Shown one piece after another: positions 7,342 through 14,961 of a stretch of DNA of 64,000 bases. The stretch is from the NCBI RefSeq assembly GCF_015352455.1, contig NZ_JADKPN010000011.1, positions 1 through 64,000 on the forward strand, given 5' to 3'. A model generated the notes under the pieces. The model was given only the letters and a program-made list of their open reading frames with translations, searched no databases and was not told the DNA's origin. The DNA comes from Nocardioides islandensis (GTDB lineage Bacteria; Actinomycetota; Actinomycetes; Propionibacteriales; Nocardioidaceae). The translations under genes were made by a program, and so were the position numbers. Position 1 is the stretch's first letter, and each line of letters opens with the position of its first letter.

Positions 7342-8423
7342 TGCTGACGTCCGGCGAGCTGGCCGCCTCGGCCCGGTCGATCATGGCCATGCAGGAGGCC
7401 GACGGCGCGATCCCGTGGACCACCGGCGCGCACACCGACGTCTGGAACCACCTCGAGTCGGCCATGGCGCTGACCGTCGCGGGCGAGCACGAGGCGGCCG
7501 AGCGGGCCTACGCGTGGGTGCTCGAGCGGCAGCGGGCGGACGGGTCCTGGCCGATGAAGTACGTCGCGGGCGAGGTCGTCGACGCCAGCGGCGAGACCAA
7601 CATGTCGGCGTACCTCGCGGTCGCGGTGTGGCACCACTGGCTGGTACGCCGCGAACCGGCGTTCGTGGCCCGCTGCTGGCCCGCGGTGCGCCGGGCGCTC
7701 GACTGGGTCGTCTCGCGGCAGCTGCCGTTCGGCGGCATCGCGTGGGCCCAGGAGTGGGACGGCGACCGGCCCGCGCGGACGCACCAGGACGCGCTGCTCG
7801 CGGCGTCGTCGAGCGTGCACCACGCGCTGCGCGCGGGCGTCTCGCTGGCCGCGCTGGTCGACGACCCGCAGCCGCACTGGGAGCTGGCCGGCGGCCGGCT
7901 GCGGCACGCGATCGCCGCGCACCCGGACCTGTTCCTGGACAAGTCCGAGTTCTCGATGGACTGGTACTACCCCGTGCTCGGCGGTGCGGTCCGCGGCCCG
8001 GACGCCGACCGCCTGCTCGAGGCCCGGTGGGACGACTTCGTGGTCCCCGGTCTCGGCATCCGCTGCGTCATCTCCAACGAGTGGGTGACCGGAGCCGAGA
8101 CCTGCGAGCTCGCTCTCGCGCTGGAGGCCATCGGCGACCGGGAGCGGGCGCAGCGCCTGTTCGCCGACATGCAGCACCTGCGGGAGCCGGACGGCCGCTA
8201 CTGGACCGGGTACGTCCTCCCCGACGACGTCCACTGGCCCGACGAGCACTCCACCTACACGACGGCCGCGGTGATCCTGGCCGCGGACGCCCTGTCGGAC
8301 ACCACGGCCGGCGCCGACATCGTCCGCGGCCGGACCCTGGTCCCGGCCTTCGAGCCGGTCGACCTCGAGTGCGGCTGTCCCTCACCCCACCGGGTCGCCG
8401 GCGGCACCCGCCGTTCGGCGTAG
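7341..8423 (+). CDS. alpha/alpha-toroid (terpene cyclase/prenyltransferase-like) protein
   Basis: 360 residues starting at the ATG of a TGATG overlap. Repeated helical units carry Q-x-x-D-G-(A/S)-x-(P)-W patterns (MQEADGAIPW near 13, RQRADGSWPMKY near 64, REPDGRYWTGY near 285), as in alpha/alpha barrel folds of terpene cyclases, prenyltransferase beta subunits and some glycoside hydrolases. The D-x-D-D-T-A motif of squalene-hopene cyclase is not visible. It ends with Cys-rich LECGCPSP. Related proteins are often labelled prenyltransferase by fold alone. Alternatives are a glycosidase-like or carbohydrate-binding enzyme. Its last 42 bases overlap the convergent methyltransferase. Confidence 0.65.
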   Translation: MLTSGELAASARSIMAMQEADGAIPWTTGAHTDVWNHLESAMALTVAGEHEAAERAYAWVLERQRADGSWPMKYVAGEVVDASGETNMSAYLAVAVWHHWLVRREPAFVARCWPAVRRALDWVVSRQLPFGGIAWAQEWDGDRPARTHQDALLAASSSVHHALRAGVSLAALVDDPQPHWELAGGRLRHAIAAHPDLFLDKSEFSMDWYYPVLGGAVRGPDADRLLEARWDDFVVPGLGIRCVISNEWVTGAETCELALALEAIGDRERAQRLFADMQHLREPDGRYWTGYVLPDDVHWPDEHSTYTTAAVILAADALSDTTAGADIVRGRTLVPAFEPVDLECGCPSPHRVAGGTRRSA

Positions 8424-9047
8424 CACCCGCAGCGAGCCGACCGCCTTGCGGTCCTCGACGTACGACCCGCCCGCCAGCGCGCGCAGGTACAGCTCGTAGG
8501 GCGGCCGCCCGCCGTCCGCCGGGTCCGGGAACACGTCGTGGATCGCCAGCAACCCGCCGGGCATCACCCAGGGAGCCCAGCCCTCGTAGTCGTCCATGGC
8601 CGGCTGCTCGCCGTGCCCGCCGTCGACGAACAGCAGCGACAGGGGAGTGCGCCAGTGCGCGCTGACCACCAGCGACGGCCCGACGACCGCCACCACGTGG
8701 TCCTCCAGCCCGGCGCGCTCGACCGTCCGGCGGTACGCCGGCAGGGTGTCCATCCGCCCGGACTCGGCGTCCACGAGCGAGGAGTCGTGGTGCTCCCAGC
8801 CGGCCTGGTTCTCCTCCGACCCACGGTGGTGGTCCACGGTGAACACCGTGCCGCCGACCTCCCGGGCGGCCGCGCCGAGGTAGATCGCCGACTTGCCGCA
8901 GTACGTGCCGACCTCGAGCACCGGACCGTGCGGCAGCCGCTCGCGGGCCAGCGCGTGCAGGGCCAGCCCCTCCTCCTCGGGCATGAAGCCCTTGGCTGCG
9001 CGAGCATGTGCGAGCCAGTCCACCGGCCCGTCAGGCTCCTGCGTCAT
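8382..9047 (-). CDS. class I SAM-dependent methyltransferase (Methyltransf_24 type)
   Basis: 221 residues. Motif I LEVGTYCGKSAIYLG is near residue 40, VFTVDHHRGSEENQAGW (acidic SAM-binding residue and His pair) is near 70, and LLFVDGGHGEQPAMDDYEGW, with the D-G-x-H typical of metal-assisted O-methyltransferases, is near 135. It converges on and overlaps the toroid gene by 42 bases, so it is transcribed separately, but it may modify the same product. A GGAGG ribosome site sits eight bases before the ATG at 9047. Function beyond methyl transfer is unknown. Confidence 0.78.
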   Translation of the reverse strand: MTQEPDGPVDWLAHARAAKGFMPEEEGLALHALARERLPHGPVLEVGTYCGKSAIYLGAAAREVGGTVFTVDHHRGSEENQAGWEHHDSSLVDAESGRMDTLPAYRRTVERAGLEDHVVAVVGPSLVVSAHWRTPLSLLFVDGGHGEQPAMDDYEGWAPWVMPGGLLAIHDVFPDPADGGRPPYELYLRALAGGSYVEDRKAVGSLRVLRRTAGAAGDPVG

Positions 9048-9117
9048 CGAGCACCGCCTCCGTGTGCAGCCGGGTCACGGGGCGCCACGCTAGGCGACGC
9101 GCTGCTGCTTGCCAATC

Positions 9118-9142
9118 TGGAAAGTACGACGCATACTTTCCA
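9118..9142. promoter_or_regulatory. palindromic operator before the membrane protein/regulator pair
   Basis: TGGAAAGTA and TACTTTCCA are perfect 9-base arms around a 7-base spacer (9127-9133). A third half site, TGGAAAGTG, begins at 9146, just inside the gene. A CATACT hexamer (9132-9137) inside the palindrome ends seven bases before the ATG at 9145, so a bound protein would cover the -10 region. The likely binder is the winged-helix protein encoded at 9687. Confidence 0.7.
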
Positions 9143-9144
9143 AC

Positions 9145-9687
9145 ATGGAAAGTGACGACGAGCTGACCGCTCTGCGCGACGCCGAGCGGGCCCGCGACCA
9201 GCTGGCGGCCGACCTGGTGGTGCCGCCGCGGTTCGACGAGGCGATCGGTGCCGCGGTGGCGTTCCAGATCGCGACCAGCGTCGTGGCGCTCACGGTCGAC
9301 CAGACGTGGGCGCGGTCGCTGCTCCCCGTGGGTGTGGTGGCGTTCGGCGTGGTCGCGGCCCTCCAGGTCCTGCGGTTCCGCCGGCTCAACGGCGTCCGGG
9401 TGCGTGGCTTCGTGAGCCGGGTGATCCTCGGGTCGGCCACGACGGCGTCGTTCGGGTACGCCGTGGCGCTGGTGTCGGCGTACGTCGCGGCGCTGCGCGA
9501 CCTCTGGTGGCTGGTCGGCCTGGCCGCCGTCGCCGGCGGCGTGGTGTACGTGCTGAGCGGCCGGCGCTGGCTGCGCGCCTACCGCCGGGAGCCGGACCGC
9601 CTCGGCCCCGGCGAGTCGGCCCTGTGGCTGGCGCTGGTGGTCGTGTTCGCGGTGGCCGCCCTCGTGCTGCTGGTGCTTCAGCGCTGA
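9145..9687 (+). CDS. small multi-pass membrane protein
   Basis: 180 residues. The soluble N-terminus (MESDDELTALRDAERARDQL) is followed by about five hydrophobic segments: around 38-55, 60-75, 97-120, 123-140 and 160-178. No catalytic motif is seen. It is translationally fused by TGATG to a winged-helix regulator and shares its palindromic operator. Pairs of a membrane protein and a small winged-helix repressor are common in actinobacteria, but the signal they sense is unknown to me. The start at 9145 is preferred over 9109 because the operator lies between the two and its -10-like part ends seven bases upstream. Confidence 0.65.
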   Translation: MESDDELTALRDAERARDQLAADLVVPPRFDEAIGAAVAFQIATSVVALTVDQTWARSLLPVGVVAFGVVAALQVLRFRRLNGVRVRGFVSRVILGSATTASFGYAVALVSAYVAALRDLWWLVGLAAVAGGVVYVLSGRRWLRAYRREPDRLGPGESALWLALVVVFAVAALVLLVLQR

Positions 9688-9974
9688 TGGCCGATCTCGA
9701 CCCGCATCTCCAGGCCCCGGCCCGGCTCAAGCTGGTCACCATGCTGTCCGCCGTCAGCGAGGCGGAGTTCGCGGTGGTCCGGGACCGGCTGGACGTCAGC
9801 GACTCGGTGCTCTCCAAGCACCTGTCGGCGCTCGGCGAGGCCGGGTACGTGCGGATGCACAAGGGCACCCACCAGGGCCGGCGCACCACCTGGATCGCGC
9901 TGACCCACCGCGGCCGCAAGGCCCTCACCAGCCACGTCGCGGTGCTCCGGGCGCTGATCGCCGACGTCCCATGA
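9687..9974 (+). CDS. winged-helix transcriptional regulator (MarR/ArsR-like, single domain)
   Basis: 95 residues, essentially only a winged helix: LKLVTMLSAVSEAEFAVVRDRLDVSDSVLSKHLSALGEAGYV is the helix-turn-helix and MHKGTHQGRRTTWIALTHRGRKAL the basic wing. There are no Cys or His clusters that would suggest metal sensing. The ATG overlaps the membrane protein stop (TGATG). It most likely represses its own operon through the TGGAAAGTA palindrome at 9118-9142. Proteins of this size often act with a membrane partner. Confidence 0.78.
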   Translation: MADLDPHLQAPARLKLVTMLSAVSEAEFAVVRDRLDVSDSVLSKHLSALGEAGYVRMHKGTHQGRRTTWIALTHRGRKALTSHVAVLRALIADVP

Positions 9975-9985
9975 GACGCGTCCGC

Positions 9986-10075
9986 TGGTCGAGGAAGGCC
10001 GTCAGGCCTGTCACGAGACCCGGTGAGGATGGTCGCCGGGCCTCGTGACGGTCGCTGGCGCGACCTCCTCGACCA
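9986..10075. repeat. dispersed hairpin repeat, full copy A
   Basis: The outer arms are TGGTCGAGGA and TCCTCGACCA (one side extended by CC). A conserved core GTCACGAGACCCGGTGAG lies at 10010-10027, and an inverted core reading CCGGGCCTCGTGAC follows. Small internal hairpins are AGGCC-gtca-GGCCT and GGTCGC-tg-GCGCGACC. It lies between the winged-helix regulator and the end of the convergent M36 protease gene. The same 18-base core occurs at 15697-15714 and 23382-23399. Confidence 0.85.
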
Positions 10076-10084
10076 ACGTGCCGG

Positions 10085-13033
10085 CTACGGAGCCAGCGTG
10101 CCGTACACCTCGAGCTCGGTGAGGTCGGTGAAGCGGCACCCGTCGTACGGGCCGTTCGGGCAGTTCACACCGAAGTCCGGGACCTGGTTGCCCAGGATCG
10201 TGAACTTCACGAACTGCACGCCGTTGACGCCCGAGGTCGGCGTCAGCGGGACCAGCTTGGCCCGGTCGGCCTCGGTGAACTCGCCGCTGTAGGCCAGCGT
10301 CCAGGACACCCCGTCGGCCGAGGTCTCGATCTGGAACTTGCCGGTCGAGGCGCTGCCGGCGTCACCACAGGTGGCGGTCGGGTCGACCGCGAACTGGGTG
10401 ATGTTCACCTTGTGACCGAGGTCGACGGTGAGGAACTTGGGCACGAACTGGTTGGTCGGCTTGCCCCTCTTGTTGCCGGTCGTGCTGCCCCAGCCCGTGG
10501 CCTGCGAGGTGTCGAGGGCCTGCTCCGGTCCGCAGGCGAAGACCGTGAGGTCCGGGCCGTTGAAGCCGACCACCTTGGCGCCGCCACTGGTGGCCGCCCA
10601 GTCGCGCCGGACCGCGAAGTCCCGCGTCGTGGTGGAGGCGCCGACCTGCACCGACGTGCGGATCGGGTCGAACCCGGCGCCGTTCACGACCAGCTTGTTG
10701 TAGGTGCCCGCGGGCACCGGGCCGATCGAGTACGTGCCGTCGGCGGCGGTGACCGCCGTCGGGTTCGCGATGCCCTCGCCCTGGAACGCCAGGGTCACCG
10801 GGACGCCGGCGACCGGCTGGCCGGTGCCGAGCTCGGTCACCCGGCCGGTGAGCAGGCCCCTCTGGCCGGATGTCGGCGGCCGCGAGCTGCTCGCGGCCGG
10901 CGTGCCGTCGCTGCCGCCCAGTGAGCCGGCGAAGAAGCCCATGCCCCTCTTGGCGAAGACGTTCCAGATCTTCTTGTGGTACTTGCCCTTGTACACCGCC
11001 TGGTCGGCCACCAGGATCGCGTTGCGCGCGTCCAGGTACGACGGGTTGCCCGCCGTCAGCTCCAGGCCGCGGGTGACCAGGGACAGCGAGACGCGGGAGC
11101 CCAGCTTGTCGCGCAGCGACCAGAGGGTCTGGCCCCAGATCTCGCCGTCGGCGTGCACCTCGTTGAAGCCGATGACCTTGCCGTAGTCGGCGTACGTGTA
11201 GCCGCCCTTGTGGCCGGTCGTGGACAGGGACGACTGCGGGCAGGCCTCGGGCGGCGAGGCCGGCGTGCAGTCCATGCCCTGGGTGCGGACGAGGGCGCCA
11301 CCGAGACCGTCGTAGGCGTAGATGTCCATGTCGGCCACGCCCTTCTTGTCGGACTCCAGACCCTGGCCCACGAGGTAGTCGTTGGCGTACCAGTCGCTCC
11401 AGGCCTCGCCCATGGCGCCCGCCTGGACGGGGCCGAGGGTGCTGTTGCCGTTGACGTCGACGACCAGGCGGTTGGACAGGCCGTGGGTGTACTCGTGGTA
11501 GACGGTGTTGGCCTCGTCACCGGTGTTGTTGGCCGGGAACGGCTCGTCGAAGTCGGAGTACGTCGTGCCGGGCAGGTGCTGCAGGTACATCTGCATCCGC
11601 GGCGAGGTGCCGTCCGGCGGGGTGTTCATGTTGGCGTTGTCGACGTGGTCGCTGTCGGGGAGCCCGCCGGCGGTGTCGGCGCCGTCCATCGTCTGGGTCT
11701 CGACCGCGTCGTGGCCCTTGCCCTTGCCGGAGGAGTTGACCGTCTCGAAGTTGCCCGCCGCCTCGGTGAAGCCGATCGGCTTGGCCAGCAGGTGGTCGTG
11801 CCAGTTGTTCACGAAGAAGAAGACCTGCGCGGCGTTCTGCGCGCGGTTGACCTTCCACGAGAACGGCTTGTCGGGGTTCCACGAGCAGGGGAGGTCCTTG
11901 CAGAACGACATGTTCTTGACCATGAAGCGCTTGAGCGGGTCGTTGACGCGGCCGCCGGGACCCGGGTGCACCTCCTCCGAGGGGTTGGCCTTGTCGTCGT
12001 CGTTGACGTCGGAGTAGGTGTGCGAGTTGTTGCCCTTGAGGGCGCCCGCCCCGCGCGGCAGCCAGCCGTTGCGGGTGAAGTTCACCGAGATCACGTTGCC
12101 GCCGCGCTTGCTGCCCGGGTAGTTGCGGAACACCTGGCCGATGGCCTCGCCGGAGGCGTCGTCGCCGAGCGGGTTGCGGTAGAGCAGGCGGCCGGAGGCG
12201 GCGTCCACGACCTGGGTCGCCGGGTCGGCGACCGACATCACGGTGGTGGCCCAGGCGAGGTACGTGCCGCGGGCGGTCACGAACAGGACCTGCTCGGCGT
12301 GGTCGCTGCTGCCCGCGCGCTCGTCGGTCGCGCCGAGGCGCGTGCGCGCGTCGGCGATGGCCGCCGTGGACGAGGCGATCTCGGGGTTTGCCGGCGCCGG
12401 CAGGTGGGCCTTGCTGACCGGCGAGCCGCCGACGGTCAGCAGCTTGCCGTCCTTGGTCACGGCCGCGGTGAGGCCGTTGCCGAAGACGTTGTGCCCGCCG
12501 ATGCGCTGGATCCAGTAGAGGTGGTGGATGCCGGCGATGTCGACGTACTCGCGCTTGAGCTTGAACGTCTTGAGGTCGTTGGTGGTGAGGCCGAGCGCGT
12601 CGTGGTTCTGCTTGACGAACTTCAGCGCCACCTTCTTGGCCGGGTTCTTGCTCTTGCCGGTGAGGCTCCCGTCCAGGCGCGACAGCATCCGGACCGTGCC
12701 CGTGGTGCCGTCGATGTCCAGCACCGCCTTGCCCGGGAGGGCCCGGGCGAACGCTCGCGTGGCCGCGCGGTCGGCGGTCCTCGCGGCCGTCCGGGCCGAG
12801 ATGGCCCGGGCCGCGGTGGACTGCCCGGAGCGCGCGTCGTAGAAGCCGCGCGCCTCGACCGGCTGCTTGCTGGTGCGTTCCGGGGTGGTGCTGCCGGGCG
12901 TGCCGGCGGTGGTGGCCGAGGCCAGGGACGTCGAGGCCAGGGCCGTCGTCAGGACGACGGCTCCCGCGGCCACGCATCCGGCCATCCGGCGAGCCCCTGG
13001 CCGAGTGGGGCGAGGGAGGGGCAACGCAGACAT
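10085..13033 (-). CDS. secreted M36 (fungalysin) metalloprotease with C-terminal add-on domains
   Basis: 982 residues. A signal peptide (basic start, hydrophobic core about 17-35, Ala-rich cleavage zone) is followed by a fungalysin/thermolysin propeptide (LYWIQRIGGHNVFGNGLTAAV). The M36 catalytic domain has the zinc motif HEYTH near residue 511 and a downstream Glu in GAMGEAWSDWYAND. Next comes a carboxypeptidase-regulatory-like beta domain (GRVTELGTGQPVAGVPVTL..DGTYSIGPVPAGTY near 730-800) and a discoidin-like domain (LTVDLGHKVNITQFAVDP..TSADGVSWTLAYSG) to the end. It should be an exported protein-degrading enzyme, the tail domains aiding surface or substrate binding. The start at 13033 is chosen over the in-frame ATG at 13045 because GAGGAGA lies just upstream of it. 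Cys pairs suggest disulfides outside the cell. Confidence 0.88.
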   Translation of the reverse strand: MSALPLPRPTRPGARRMAGCVAAGAVVLTTALASTSLASATTAGTPGSTTPERTSKQPVEARGFYDARSGQSTAARAISARTAARTADRAATRAFARALPGKAVLDIDGTTGTVRMLSRLDGSLTGKSKNPAKKVALKFVKQNHDALGLTTNDLKTFKLKREYVDIAGIHHLYWIQRIGGHNVFGNGLTAAVTKDGKLLTVGGSPVSKAHLPAPANPEIASSTAAIADARTRLGATDERAGSSDHAEQVLFVTARGTYLAWATTVMSVADPATQVVDAASGRLLYRNPLGDDASGEAIGQVFRNYPGSKRGGNVISVNFTRNGWLPRGAGALKGNNSHTYSDVNDDDKANPSEEVHPGPGGRVNDPLKRFMVKNMSFCKDLPCSWNPDKPFSWKVNRAQNAAQVFFFVNNWHDHLLAKPIGFTEAAGNFETVNSSGKGKGHDAVETQTMDGADTAGGLPDSDHVDNANMNTPPDGTSPRMQMYLQHLPGTTYSDFDEPFPANNTGDEANTVYHEYTHGLSNRLVVDVNGNSTLGPVQAGAMGEAWSDWYANDYLVGQGLESDKKGVADMDIYAYDGLGGALVRTQGMDCTPASPPEACPQSSLSTTGHKGGYTYADYGKVIGFNEVHADGEIWGQTLWSLRDKLGSRVSLSLVTRGLELTAGNPSYLDARNAILVADQAVYKGKYHKKIWNVFAKRGMGFFAGSLGGSDGTPAASSSRPPTSGQRGLLTGRVTELGTGQPVAGVPVTLAFQGEGIANPTAVTAADGTYSIGPVPAGTYNKLVVNGAGFDPIRTSVQVGASTTTRDFAVRRDWAATSGGAKVVGFNGPDLTVFACGPEQALDTSQATGWGSTTGNKRGKPTNQFVPKFLTVDLGHKVNITQFAVDPTATCGDAGSASTGKFQIETSADGVSWTLAYSGEFTEADRAKLVPLTPTSGVNGVQFVKFTILGNQVPDFGVNCPNGPYDGCRFTDLTELEVYGTLAP

Positions 13034-13061
13034 GAGTCTCCTCATCCGAGTTCAGGTGATC

Positions 13062-13093
13062 CGAGAGTGCTGGGGGAACCGGGCCAACTCTCG
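13062..13093. terminator. hairpin between the oxidoreductase and M36 genes
   Basis: The arms CGAGAGT (13062-13068) and ACTCTCG (13087-13093) are perfect, and TGG/CCA extends the stem inward. There is no T-run, as is common in this GC range. It could end the upstream oxidoreductase mRNA or be a 5' leader structure of the protease mRNA. Beside it, GGGGTCCG occurs twice within 25 bases (about 13113-13137). Confidence 0.4.
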
Positions 13094-13150
13094 CCGGACA
13101 CCCCTGCGGAGGCAAGCACCGGGGTCCGTGAGTCGGGGTCCGCGACGACT

Positions 13151-14401
13151 TCAGAGATCGCCCAGCGGGACCCGCTCGTCGGCGAGCCGGTCCGGGTCCA
13201 CCCGGGTGCCGACGAGGCGGCGCACGTCGTCGATCGCGTCCCAGTCGTTGACGTGCATGCCGGCCACGATCGTGCCGTCGCGGAGCCACCAGGCGGTCCA
13301 GGTACCGCCGTCACTGGACTCGTCACGTGCGTCCGGTGTGCCGCGCACGACGACGCGGTCGAACCCCGCCGGGCCCGGGTTGCCGACGTACTCCATGCCG
13401 AGGTCGTACTGGTCGGTGAAGAAGTACGGCAGCGCGTCGTGCTGGGTGTCCTGGCCCAGGAGGTTGGCGGCGACCACCTTGCCGTGCTGGATCGCGGTGT
13501 CCCAGTGCTCGACCCGCAGCGGGCGGCCGAGGACGGGGTGGTCGGCGTTGGCGACGTCGCCCGCGGCGTACACGTCGGCCGCGCTGGTGCGCAGCCGGCT
13601 GTCGGTGCGGACGCCCCCTGACTGCCGGTCGACGGTGAGCCCGGCAGCCTCCGCGAGGCTCACGTCGGGCACCGCGCCGATGCCGACGACCAGGCGGTCG
13701 ACGCTCACCGCGTCCCCGTCGACCTCGATCTCGACCCCGTCCGGCGTGGAGCGGATCGCGCCGAGCTCCACCCCGGTGCGGAGGTCGACGCCGTGGGCGC
13801 GGTGCAGGTCCGCGAAGTGGCCGGCGACCTCGTCGCCGAGCACCGCGTGGAGCGGCTGCGGGGCCATCTCCAGGATGACGACGTCGACGCCGTGCTTGCG
13901 GGCGGCGCTGGCGATCTCGAGGCCGATCCAACCGCCGCCGATGAGCGCGAGCCGGGAGCCCTCGGTCAGGGCGGCGCGCAGCCGCTCGGCGTCGTCCCAC
14001 TGCCTCAGGTAGTGGACCTCGGCACCGCTGTCGTCCGCGGACGGGAGGTGGCGGGCGCGGGAGCCGGTGGCCAGGACGAGGGAGGAGTACGTCGCCTCGT
14101 TGCCCGCCGCCGTGATCGTGTGGCGCGCCGGGTCGATCGCCGTGACCGGCGTCGAGGTGTGGAGGTCGACCCGGTGCTGGGCGTACCAGTCCTCGGGGTG
14201 CACGAGGGCGTCGCTCAGCGGCCCCTTGTCGAGCATGAAGTCCTTGGAGAGCGGCGGGCGCTCGTACGGCGGGTGGGCCTCGTCGGTGTAGACCGCGATG
14301 GGTCCGTCGTACCCGCCCTCGCGCAGCTCGGTGACCACGGTGCCGGCGGCGAGGCCGCCACCGACCACGACGACGGGGGCAGTGGTTGACGGTTCAGCCA
14401 T
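13151..14401 (-). CDS. FAD/NAD(P)-dependent ferredoxin/rubredoxin reductase-type oxidoreductase
   Basis: 416 residues. It has the FAD motif VVGGGLAAGTVV at 12-23, the active region PPYERPPLSKDFML near 45, the NAD motif IGGGWIGLEIASA near 150, the second FAD contact VYAAGDVAN near 280, and a C-terminal reductase domain (WTAWWLRDGTIVAGMHVNDWDAI). This is the plan of the ferredoxin reductase subunits that feed Rieske oxygenases and P450s, and of AIF-like NADH oxidases. No oxygenase or small ferredoxin lies next to it, so the partner is unknown. The start is preceded at seven bases by CAGGCT, a degenerate -10. It follows lemA by five bases in the same direction. Confidence 0.83.
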   Translation of the reverse strand: MAEPSTTAPVVVVGGGLAAGTVVTELREGGYDGPIAVYTDEAHPPYERPPLSKDFMLDKGPLSDALVHPEDWYAQHRVDLHTSTPVTAIDPARHTITAAGNEATYSSLVLATGSRARHLPSADDSGAEVHYLRQWDDAERLRAALTEGSRLALIGGGWIGLEIASAARKHGVDVVILEMAPQPLHAVLGDEVAGHFADLHRAHGVDLRTGVELGAIRSTPDGVEIEVDGDAVSVDRLVVGIGAVPDVSLAEAAGLTVDRQSGGVRTDSRLRTSAADVYAAGDVANADHPVLGRPLRVEHWDTAIQHGKVVAANLLGQDTQHDALPYFFTDQYDLGMEYVGNPGPAGFDRVVVRGTPDARDESSDGGTWTAWWLRDGTIVAGMHVNDWDAIDDVRRLVGTRVDPDRLADERVPLGDL

Positions 14402-14406
14402 GGGGC

Positions 14407-14961
14407 TCAGCCTGCCACGGGCGGCCGCACGGCCTCGCGGAGCTCGAAGAACTCCCGTGGCCGGAACCGGAAGACGGCCGCGACCAGGTTGGACGGGAAG
14501 GTTCGGACCCGCGTGTTGTAGGCGCGGACGTTGCCGTTGTAGAAGCGCCGGCTGGCGGCGATCCGGTCCTCGGTGTTGGTCAGCTCGTCCTGGAGCGCAA
14601 GGAAGCTCTCGCTGGCCTCGAGGTCCGGGTAGGCCTCGACGCGTGCGAGGAGCTGCTGGAGGGCGCCGCCGAGCGAGTCCTCGTAGCCCTGGCGGTGCGC
14701 GGGGGAGTCGGTGTGGTGGGAGGTCGCCGCCTCGCGGGCCTCCACCAGCCGGGTGAGCAGGGCCTGCTCGTGGGCGGCGTACCCCTTCACCGTGTCCACG
14801 AGCTGGGGGATGAGGTCGTGGCGGCGGGTCAGCTCGACGTCGATGCCGCCCCAGGACTCGTCGACGAGGGTGCGCTGGCGGACGAAGCGGTTGTACATGA
14901 CCAGCAGGCTGACGAGCAGGAGGGCGCCGACGCCGACGAGGGCCCAGGTGACGGGGGTCAT
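14407..14961 (-). CDS. lemA: LemA family membrane protein
   Basis: 184 residues with a single N-terminal membrane anchor (WALVGVGALLLVSLLVMYNRFVRQR) and then a long helical domain holding the LemA pattern: VDESWGGIDVELTRRHDLIPQLVDTVKGYAAHE, then FLALQDELTNTEDRIAASRRFYNGNVRAYNTRV and the final FPSNLVAAVFRFRPREFFE. The length matches the family. LemA proteins are membrane-associated scaffolds of uncertain function. The ATG overlaps the stop of the upstream membrane protein gene (ATGA), so the two are coupled. Confidence 0.88.
   Translation of the reverse strand: MTPVTWALVGVGALLLVSLLVMYNRFVRQRTLVDESWGGIDVELTRRHDLIPQLVDTVKGYAAHEQALLTRLVEAREAATSHHTDSPAHRQGYEDSLGGALQQLLARVEAYPDLEASESFLALQDELTNTEDRIAASRRFYNGNVRAYNTRVRTFPSNLVAAVFRFRPREFFELREAVRPPVAG

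Noticed and set aside
13034..13150. Possible c-di-AMP (ydaO-type) riboswitch before the secreted protease, suggested by GGGGAACC
   Set aside because: That motif is on the strand opposite to the protease mRNA and the other conserved parts of the class are missing.
10976..13621. 881-codon open frame on the plus strand
   Set aside because: It is antisense to the M36 protease and reads as Val/Gly/Arg-rich low-complexity sequence without motifs; an effect of high GC.
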